A stretch of DNA of 64,000 nucleotides from Floccularia luteovirens. Taxonomy: Eukaryota > Basidiomycota > Agaricomycetes > Agaricales > Squamanitaceae. Both the position numbers and the translations under genes were made by a program. The notes below the pieces were generated by a model, which was not told where the DNA came from, made no database searches, and saw only the letters and a program-made list of their open reading frames with translations. The stretch is taken from NCBI GenBank assembly GCA_009739215.1, contig VSJF01000001.1, positions 124,001 through 188,000 of the forward strand, read 5' to 3'. Position 1 is the first letter of the stretch. The number at the start of each line of letters is the position of its first letter. Positions 23,967 through 31,937 of this stretch are shown piece after piece.

Positions 23967-25990
23967 TCAAGCAAAATCATGTCCTTGTCCATCAGATGGA
24001 TCATCCTGGTTATTTACAGTTGGCTGGCGTTTCCTATCTCCAAACATTGGAGGTCCCCGCAGACTTGTATCAGGAACATCCGAAGACCCTGAACCGGCAA
24101 TGCTCATCTGCGCAGCAATACCAGCCAAATTCATTTGTCCCCCTGAATTCCAAACTGACATCGACATGCTTGATTCTGATGAATCTATAGATGGTATGTT
24201 CGAATGGAACGCCCGCGAAGAACCAGATGTGCTTGCTGCTGCCGTAGAAGGCGAATATGCTGGGGGATTTACACGAGTTCTAGGCGGCGACGTGTTGATA
24301 ATGTTATTATCCAACATTGTGGAAGGGAGTAGCGCATTGGGGTCATCATAGACAGGATAAGAGAGACCATCTGTTGCTTTGTTCGGTTTCCGTGGGTGTG
24401 ATTCACTTCGTTCATGAGTAAATGGTACAATAAGATCCTCTCGGTTAGGGAATTGGGCCAGAGGTGACGGAGTCACCTGGAGGGCATTAAACGAAGTAGG
24501 GGGAGGATATGTGATACCGCCAGTGGTGCTGAAATAAGATACAGAGTGAGCGCTCGAATTGTGCGTATGCATTGAAGTTGGGCTAAGCGGGTTTATCTTC
24601 GGCGCCAGCGGTACATAGCTAACACTATCGAACCTCGACATAACTTCAGAAGTGTTTCGGCCCTGGGTATGGGGATCCAGAATGATCGCAGATCTTTTGT
24701 TGTCATTTCGGCGTTTGCGTAGAAGGTAGAAAGCAATTCCTGCTGTGATTAACAGAGCGACAACTCCTCCAACCACACCACCAACTATAGCCCCGACTGG
24801 TGCTTTTTTCTTTGGAGGGTTTCGTGTAGGATTCACATCAGGTTTGTCTGGAGAAGAGTATGTATTAAATATATCTTCATTAATACCAGGTTATAGACTT
24901 ACTCTCTCCCGCTAAAGTCATCGCTTGGGAAACATCAAATCGTTGATCGGTCCATTGTGTCGCTACCAAACCATTAGTTAATCTCTCGGTGATTGTATAT
25001 TAGAATCCCTTACGATTCGTTAAAGACCAGAATGGGAGCTCTGTGTCGTCTGGAAGAGCAATATTTGAGGGGAAAAAACTGTTGATGTGGGATGGTGTCA
25101 GTTGCGGGAAAGCAAGGTCTAATTAAAAGAAAATCTTACGTTGTAGCCGTAAAGTTAGAAGATTGACATATTTGAGTGTACAATGACCAGCTTGTTGAGG
25201 GATTGTTACTCTAGAATAAAATGAGCAAGCAATCAAATAAACGTACTTGTTTATAGAATCTTCAAACCCTTGACAAGCCGTACATGCACCTTGGAGATTA
25301 TACGCCACCCATGAACTGCCAAGTAAAAAATAAACATCAAGCAACGGGCAAACATGACCGTATGTACCATTGGCAAGCATTGACCGTCGTGGCATTGGGG
25401 GGTGTATAATGGTTGCCATCACTCAAGGCAGGGACAACCCATTCTACAGAGGTGGTCTCAACTTAATGTTAAATGTGAAGCCACATAGAATAACCACTCA
25501 CGTCCATTTGTGCACGACCCAAGCACTTGTGCAGCCACGAGACAGGGTGAGTCACCCTTCGAATTGAAGGCCCATTGAAATCCAGCTTCGCACGTAGCAG
25601 CACTCTGAGCCCGAGGATCTAGCTGGCGGCTTTCACGCGCAGCTGCTAGTACAATTGGAAAAGCGAAAGAAAAGAACGTTAACATCATAACTCGCGACGG
25701 AGCGCAGAATGTACACGAAGAGAGGGCTGGTGAAGATGAAAAGAAAGATTAGGCAAGAAAATGGATGATTCAGTATGCTTATGTTAAGCCGAGATTTAGC
25801 ACAGGACTAGAGAAACAGGGAGAAACACGCCAAATCTGAACCGGTGTCGCTGGAAAGCAGGCACTGAACGCGCTTCCATGCGGTGTGCCATCAAATTTAC
25901 ATGATGGGTTATGAATATAATGTACACTCCGCTTGGCCTGCAACGACGACACCATGACCAACCAGTCTAAACTCAGATTCGGCACACAGC
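23480..25990. repeat. direct segmental duplication, copy 1
   Basis: This block, containing the minus-strand membrane-protein gene with about 300 bp upstream and about 480 bp downstream, is repeated in the same orientation at about 29030-31360. Similarity is visible by eye through exons, introns, the promoter (TTACATGATGGGTTA) and the 3' flank. Limits are approximate because the copies have diverged. Confidence 0.8.
23967..25688 (-). CDS. Cys-rich single-pass membrane protein, copy 1, 468 aa
   Basis: Seven exons are read on the minus strand: 25688-25502, 25443-25368, 25315-25247, 25208-25140, 25078-25014, 24962-24903 and 24847-23967. A signal peptide (MMLTFFSFAFPIVLAAA) leads a small ectodomain with paired cysteines (AATCEAGFQWAFNS, SPCLVAAQVLGSC, GACTACQGF). 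A proline/lysine-rich stalk (NPPKKKAPVG) is followed by one transmembrane helix (AIVGGVVGGVVALLITAGIA), a basic stop-transfer (LLRKRRN) and a Ser/Pro/Thr-rich cytoplasmic tail of about 230 residues. The layout matches a common, uncharacterised basidiomycete family of receptor- or sensor-like surface proteins. Exon 4 uses an acceptor 2 nt further downstream than the sister gene at 29364, which compensates for a 1-nt deletion. The function is unknown. Confidence 0.85.
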
Positions 25991-26425
25991 GGCAAACACC
26001 TGTGCATGAATCGAGTTGATGATAAAAATAGTGCAACAAAAATAACTCACGGAACATTCAGTGTAGCCTTCCAAGTTCAAGACCATAGACGTTATGAGTA
26101 AAAAGGTGCAATGTAAATGTGTCAGCTTACAATATTATTATCAAGTATTAACAGCTGCTCATTGTACCATTTCCCCCCCAAAATAACTGTTGTTCCATAT
26201 TGCTTACCATTTACTTAAGTATCACCGTCCATTACATCAACATGACCTCATTCCTTTACTTGTTACATTATGCGAAGCTCTTCTCCGGTGAGACTCCAAG
26301 ATCTGTTTCGATTTATATTCTGCATATGGTTACAACACCCAAAGCTAACAAGACATTAAAGGTACAACACATATCTATTGAAGAGATGGCCAAAACTTGG
26401 ATTCATTCTTTACGTCTTTACGTCT
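25689..26425. other. intergenic
   Basis: The first 300 bases are the duplicated promoter of the membrane-protein gene. The rest, to the 3' end of the beta-trefoil gene, holds nothing recognised. Confidence 0.5.
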
Positions 26426-26990
26426 TTAGACACTAGAGAAACTCCACTCGTTCATACCACCTGTTACTCTGGGAGCTCGAAGTACAGCCTAAGGATGCAG
26501 TGAGTCATTGACATGGAGTCTATCCCATGTTACAAACCTGATAAGCGGGCCACCCAGATGTTTCAACAGTATCACCCGCATCGATGACAAGTTCTTTGTC
26601 AGGAACATATATCCTGGAATCAAACAGCGCTTAGTAAATGTAACTCCTGCCTCCTGCACACACTAACATGTAACCTTCGCCAAATCTCTTCAGAGCCCAT
26701 TCGCAGGGCTCTGAAGTTGCAACAATACCACTCTTTCCATTATGCCCTATGTAGAGTTTTGCCTTAACATTCCGCATTGTAATTTTGCCACTTTCAAGTA
26801 ATGCAACATCCCACTGAAAATAGAAAGTTAGGAAGGATCAAGCACAGAATAATTAACCCACCTGTGCCACTTCCGGGTCATCCGGTGGATATTTTACCGT
26901 GATGTAGATTGAATCTTTAGAGTATAAGTATATCTCATTGTACCCGGGAAACGCAATAAGAATCCTGTAGCAGCCGGTTGAGACAGACAT
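26426..26990 (-). CDS. beta-trefoil-like small protein (ricin-B / I66-inhibitor type), left palindrome copy, 137 aa
   Basis: Four exons are read on the minus strand: 26990-26862, 26813-26668, 26613-26538 and 26488-26426. The protein starts MSVSTGCYRILIAFPG and shows three roughly equal segments, each ending with an aromatic anchor (AQWDVALL, EPCEWALK, MNEWSFSSV). This is the pattern of small cytosolic fungal beta-trefoils such as ricin-B-like lectins and I66/mycocypin protease inhibitors. No signal peptide is visible. The exon 2 donor is GTTAGT, shared with its mirror copy. It is head to head with the paralogue at 28011, and both gene and promoter are inverted duplicates. Whether it binds sugar or inhibits a protease cannot be decided from sequence alone. 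Confidence 0.78.
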
Positions 26991-27055
26991 TATTTGAAGT
27001 GTGTGTTGATGAGTTGGCAAATTGGTGAATGGAGAATATCACTCCCTTTGTTTGC

Positions 27056-27063
27056 TTTATATA
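27056..27063 (-). promoter_or_regulatory. TATA box of left beta-trefoil gene
   Basis: On the minus strand GGTATATAAAGCAA lies about 65 bp upstream of the ATG. The same element stands at the same distance in the mirror copy. Confidence 0.65.
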
Positions 27064-27107
27064 CCCGTTCTACTTGCGGTACCACATGGAATGAATGGCC
27101 AGCTCAA

Positions 27108-27124
27108 CTTCGGATAGAGGTTTC
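27108..27124 (+). promoter_or_regulatory. repeated 17-bp promoter motif, copy 1
   Basis: CTTCGGATAGAGGTTTC, one of four copies in the palindrome (others at 27298-27314, 27710-27726 reversed with one change, and 27885-27901 reversed with one change). Here it runs into TTTCGAAAGAAC, which resembles alternating TTC/GAA units. It is a candidate transcription-factor site, not identified. Confidence 0.45.
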
Positions 27125-27297
27125 GAAAGAACGGGCCAGGAGTGTTTACTGATAGCAGCAGTGTGGTCAGGGTATGACAGTCAGAGAAAAATTCTGCTCT
27201 AGTTAGTACGTACAATAATGGATGACAGACGTCTTGCATGGTACTGTAAGTTTTTAGTCGATATACTTGGACACCACTCCAATAAGCTCGGGGGCCA

Positions 27298-27314
27298 CTT
27301 CGGATAGAGGTTTC
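27298..27314 (+). promoter_or_regulatory. repeated 17-bp promoter motif, copy 2
   Basis: Exact second copy of CTTCGGATAGAGGTTTC, 190 bp from the first and next to the GGGGGCCA block that borders the palindrome centre. Confidence 0.45.
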
Positions 27315-27347
27315 AAAAAGAACTTCAGAGTGACTTGCATCAAGTAG

Positions 27348-27674
27348 TTGGTTTTTTTTAATACAATATACTGTATTATCATAGCAGTGTGTTCTGTATC
27401 TAGTGAGATAAGTGGTTGATTGTTCCAGACACGATAGTGAAAAAACTTGTATGTTTTCTATATCAGTGTATACGGCAGATCCCGTTACTACTATTTATGG
27501 GAGCGATAATTTTAAGTTATGTCGCGGCAAAAACAGGTGCACACGGGATGAATTGTATTTGTTTTGCATACTCTCAGAACAACATTGCTCTTTCCGGTGT
27601 ATCTCGCTCGGCACAACACACACTGCTCCAGTTATATAGTACGTATACATTATACATTCAATTAAAACACAACT
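27348..27674. other. palindrome spacer
   Basis: About 327 bp of AT-rich unique sequence between the two inverted arms. No gene recognised. Short open frames on both strands have no support. Confidence 0.55.
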
Positions 27675-27709
27675 AACTAGCTGATGCAAGTCACTTCGAC
27701 GTTCTTTTC

Positions 27710-27726
27710 GAAACCTCTGTCCGAAG
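27710..27726 (-). promoter_or_regulatory. repeated 17-bp promoter motif, copy 3
   Basis: Reverse-oriented copy with one substitution (GAAACCTCTGTCCGAAG on the plus strand), preceded by GTTCTTTTC. Confidence 0.4.
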
Positions 27727-27884
27727 TGGCCCCCGAGCTCATTGTGGTGGCGTCCGAAGTATCAACTAATAAGACGTCCGTCATCCGAATAAATAATTAT
27801 TGTATGTGAGTACTAACTCGAGTAGGGTTTTTTCTATGGGTGTCATACCCTGACCACACTACCGCCGTCACTGCCAGTTCTTTC

Positions 27885-27901
27885 GAAAGCTCTATCCGAA
27901 G
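27885..27901 (-). promoter_or_regulatory. repeated 17-bp promoter motif, copy 4
   Basis: Reverse-oriented copy with one substitution (GAAAGCTCTATCCGAAG on the plus strand), preceded by GTTCTTTC, about 110 bp upstream of the right gene's ATG. Confidence 0.4.
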
Positions 27902-27945
27902 TTGAGTTAGCCATTCATTCCATGTGGTACTACAAGTGGGACTGG

Positions 27946-27953
27946 TATATAAA
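27946..27953 (+). promoter_or_regulatory. TATA box of right beta-trefoil gene
   Basis: TATATAAA lies 65 bp upstream of the ATG at 28011, mirrored in the left arm. Confidence 0.65.
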
Positions 27954-28010
27954 GCAAGCAAAACGAGTGATGTTCTCTATTCACCACATTTTCAACACAC
28001 CCGTCAAATA

Positions 28011-28586
28011 ATGTCTATCTCAACCGGCCGCTACGCAATCGTACAAGAATCTGGGTACTTACAGATGTACCTAGACTCTAAAGATCCAGGTGGTTTCGTC
28101 AATATTTTTGTGAAATATCCACCTCCCGAGGAGGAAATGACCCAAGTGGGTTAATTATTTTTGCACGCCATCCTTTCTAACTCTCTATTTTCAGTGGGAT
28201 GTTCAAGTAATTGAAGATGTTGAAGCTAACTACTATACAATGCGGAATGTTTGGGCAAAACTCTATATTGGACTTGATGGAAACAAAAAAATTGTTGCAA
28301 CTTCAGAGCCCTATAAATGGGTTATGAAGACATGGGGCCAAGGATATGTGTTAGTGCGTGCAGGAGGCAGGATTTACATTTACTGAGCGCCATTTGATTC
28401 TAGCATTTTCGTTCCTTGGGACAACCTCGTCATCGACATGGATTGGGATTCCAACCCTTGCACGGTATGTGATGTGGGATAGGCTCCATGTTCAATGACT
28501 GACTGTATTCTTAGGCTGTGATTCAACCTCTCAAGATATTATCCTCAAATAATGAATGGAGTTTCGCTAAAATTCAAAAGGCGTAA
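28011..28586 (+). CDS. beta-trefoil-like small protein, right palindrome copy, 140 aa
   Basis: Four exons, 28011-28145, 28195-28349, 28404-28464 and 28515-28586, with the same phases as the left copy. It starts MSISTGRYAIVQESG and carries the same anchors (TQWDVQVI, EPYKWVMK, NEWSFAKI). Compared with the left gene it has small insertions in exon 1 and exon 2 and a shorter exon 3. Both copies are open, so both may be expressed from mirror-image promoters. The fold assignment rests on size and on the spacing of Trp/aromatic anchors; lectin versus inhibitor activity is not decided. It is flanked on both sides by copies of the membrane-protein gene. Confidence 0.78.
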
Positions 28587-29363
28587 AGAATAGGATTCAT
28601 ATGAACGTCTGTTCAGAACATCTCTCCAAATACTTTTCATTGAAATACATGTGTAAACTCTGAGAGCAATGTCTTATTATGGGTGTCGCGACCAATTGCA
28701 AAAGAATAAATCTGATTTTTGAATCTCACCAGAGGCGAGGTTATTGTCCTTCAACGAGTAAAGGAATGAGGTCGTTTACTGGCAAATGATGGTACTTAGG
28801 TGTTCTGAATTTTTGAGGGATTCTGGAAAGGCTTACTCACAGAGTAATTTGATATCGTAGCATCTCAAGACGTACACTTATATTGTTCCAGCAAGAGAGT
28901 GGAACAATGTAGAGTATCTCATCACCAACCAGCCTGAGATCTAGATTGTCAAAGTGGTTTTCGTTTGTCTCTTGAATTTTGGGTACTCATAGTAATGCTA
29001 TGTACTGATTCTTGAAATAACACATACACTCCTTCCACAATGAGACTTAATTAAATCACGCCATACCAAGTACAAATTTCCGTAGTCCTCGAACTATATA
29101 AATAGTAGACATCAGGGAGTCACTATATATAGAAGTTGTAGACCATCAGCTGCTCATTGTACCTCGTGCTGTTACTTGGTCCCCCCATACTGCTTTTACA
29201 TATCAGACGCTCAAAATCATCACCATAATACCGTTAATTATCCACGTAAAACAACCCATGTAGTACCTCAATAGTACAGTGTCCGGCACTACCGTTCCAA
29301 AAAAACATAACAATATTAATTAAATGTCAAATCTTACAAATAGCGCACTCGTAGATGAAGAAA
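28587..29363. other. intergenic, partly within direct repeat copy 2
   Basis: No gene. From about 29030 the sequence matches the 3' flank of the first membrane-protein copy. Confidence 0.5.
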
Positions 29364-31360
29364 TCAAGCGATATCGCGTTCATGATCACTAATTCGATTT
29401 TCCTGGTGGTTTACAACTGGTTGGCGTTTCCTATTTTCAAGCATCGAAGTCCCCTGCAGACTTGTGTCAGGAACATCCGAAGGCCCGGAACCACCAATGT
29501 TCATCTGCGCTGCAACACCAGCCAAATTCGTTTGTCCCCCAGAATTCCAAACTGACATCGAGACGCTTGATTCTGATGAATCTAGGGATGGGATCTTCGA
29601 GTGAGGCGGTCGTGAAGGGCCGGGTGTACCGGCTGCTCCCGTGGATGGCCCGGGATATGCTGGTGGATTTACACGAGCTCTAGGTGGTGAAGTGTGGATA
29701 ATGCTATTATCCAAAGTTGCGGAATGTGGTAGCGCGTTCGGGTTATCATAGGTCGGATGAAAGACACCATCTGTGGCCTTATCAGGTCTTCGTAGATGAG
29801 AGTCACTTTGTCGATGTGAAAGAGTGAATGGCACAATGAGATCCTCTCGGTTAGGGAGTTGAGGTTGAGATGGAGGAGGCGGAGACATTTGGCGAACACT
29901 GAATGAAGTAGGGGGAGGAGTTGTCATACCACCACTGCCAGTGCTGAAATAAGACAAAGAGTGAGCACTGGAATTGTGCGTATGCATAGAAGTTGGGCTG
30001 AGTTGGTTTGTCTTTGGCGTCAGTGGCATATAGTTAACACTACGGAACCCTCGTGAAAACTCAGAGGTGCTTCTGTCTGAGGTGTGCGAATTTAGAATGG
30101 CCGTAGACTGTCCTCTATTGCCATCTCGGCCTTTGCGTAGGAGATAGAAAGCAATTCCAGCCGTGATTAACAGAGCAGCAACTCCTCCAATCACACCACC
30201 AACTATAGCCCCGACTGGAGCTTTTTTCTTTGGAGGGTTTGTTGTAGGGTTCACATCAGGTTTGTCTGACAAAGAATTGGTATAAATATACGTTCATTAG
30301 CACACCAGGTTATAGACCTACTTTCATCCGCTAAAGTCTTCGCTTGGGAAACATCAAATCGCTGATCCTTCCACTGTGTTGCTATCAGACAATTAGTACA
30401 TCCGCCGGCGATCGTATATCAGGACCCCTTACGATCTGTTAAAGACCAGAATGGAAGCGCTGTGTCGTCTGGAAGAGCAATATTTGAAGGGAAAAAACTG
30501 TTGATATGGGATGGTGTCAGTTGTAGTATAATGGGGTCTAATTTTTTTTTAAACTTTACGTTTTAGCCAATAAATTAGAAGGTTGACATATTTGAGTGTA
30601 CAACGACCAGCTTGTTGAAGGGATTGTTATTCTAAAATAGAATGAGCAAGGAATCAAATAAACGTACTTGTTTATAAAATCTTCAAACCCTTGACAAGCC
30701 GTGCATGCACCTAGGAGATTATACGCCACCCATGAACTGCCAAGTAAGAAATAAGTATTAAGCAACGGGCAAACATGACCGTATGTACCATTGGCAAGCA
30801 TTGACTGTTGTAGTATTGGGGGGTACATAACGGTTGCCATCACTCAAGGCCTGGACATTCCATTCTATAGAGGGAGGTTCAGCTTGACGTTGAATGTGAA
30901 ACCACATAGGGAATCACTCACGTCCATTAGTACACGACCCAAGCACTTGTGCAGCCACGAGACAGGGTGAGTGGTCCTTTGAATTGAAGGCCCATTGAAA
31001 TCCAGCTTCGCAAGTAGCAGCAATCTGAGCCCGAGGAAGCAGTTGGTGGCTCTCACGGGCAGCAGCTAGTATGACTGGAAAAGCGAAAGAAAAGAACGTT
31101 AAAATCATCACCCCAAAGAACGCTGCGCAGAATGGATGCTGGCAAAGGCGAAAGAGAGATTAGGCAGTGAGTTGTACGACTCAGTATGTTTATGTTAAGC
31201 CAAGATCCAGCACGGTGATGTTAGAGCGCACGAGTCCGGGAAAACTGGGGGAAGAAGCACACCAGATCTGAACCGGAGTCGCTGAAAAGTAGGCATTAAG
31301 ACTTGCTCCCATGTGGTACTACCATCATATTTACATGATGGGTTACATGAATACATACGA
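29030..31360. repeat. direct segmental duplication, copy 2
   Basis: This is the counterpart of 23480-25990 in the same orientation, including promoter, seven-exon gene and 3' flank. Confidence 0.8.
29364..31111 (-). CDS. Cys-rich single-pass membrane protein, copy 2, 477 aa
   Basis: This is a paralogue of the gene at 23967, with the same seven-exon structure on the minus strand: 31111-30922, 30864-30789, 30736-30668, 30631-30560, 30497-30433, 30381-30322 and 30265-29364. A signal peptide (MMILTFFSFAFPVILAAA) precedes the ectodomain with the same cysteine pattern. The same stalk NPPKKKAPVG leads to the TM helix (AIVGGVIGGVAALLITAGIA) and the Ser/Pro-rich tail. Exon 4 is 72 nt against 69 nt in copy 1. 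The exon 5 acceptor is taken at CAACAG, not the earlier TTAG, because only this keeps the conserved FFPSNIALPDD frame in both copies. It is probably a surface sensor or adhesin-type protein; the function is unknown. Confidence 0.85.
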
Positions 31361-31937
31361 CACCGCGAGAACTGCGACGTACCTACTAGTTCGTTTCCTT
31401 GCCTTGTCCATGCTTTCCGAGTCATTCCAATTCAAACTTTTGTCACACGGTGAGCTTATTGCCACACGTTCATTGAATCAAAGAACCAAGATCTTCGAAG
31501 ATCGCTCCAGACCATTGTCTTCGTCGAAGTTGCTTGTAACCGAGTTGACGAACACTTCAGCAGCGTTTTTCTAATGTTGATTTCATGTGGAAATGTTTAA
31601 TTTTAACTCTCAAGAAAGAAAATCTTTAACAAAGACAACCATGGTAAAAAGTACCAATTAACGTAAGGTGTTTTACAAAGAAAGGCAATGGTCACTACCA
31701 TTCCATTTTTGTTTGCATTTATTTCTTGTAGACGCCAACCCCGACCTGGAGAAATACCGGACCATGAGACCGATCCAACATGATGTATACTGCGCCCTTC
31801 ATTAAGAAATCACGGACATCTTATCTTGATATATATAGGACCAGTTATTTGTCATGATGCGGTTAACACCTGCTTTGGTCAAAATCGTCTAATTGAAGCC
31901 CAGGGTTGGAACAAGGGATGCATGGGGGCAGTACAAA
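31112..31937. other. intergenic
   Basis: This is the duplicated promoter segment to about 31360, then unique sequence with no gene recognised. Confidence 0.5.

Larger units (their letters stand above)
26426..27347. repeat. inverted duplication, left arm
   Basis: The reverse complement of this interval aligns by eye with 27675-28586 across the whole gene, the TATA region and about 300 bp of upstream DNA. Shared blocks include CCATTCATTCCATGTGGTAC, CATACCCTGACCACACT and GAAGTGGCCCCCGAGCT. Divergence is moderate, with small indels. Confidence 0.85.
27675..28586. repeat. inverted duplication, right arm
   Basis: This is the mirror copy of 26426-27347. The arm starts near CTGATGCAAGTCACTT and runs through the promoter and all four exons of the plus-strand beta-trefoil gene. 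Confidence 0.85.

Noticed and set aside
26426..28586. Palindrome interpreted as a transposon with terminal inverted repeats
   Set aside because: The arms contain host-type genes with introns and promoters, and there is no transposase, target-site duplication or short terminal repeat.
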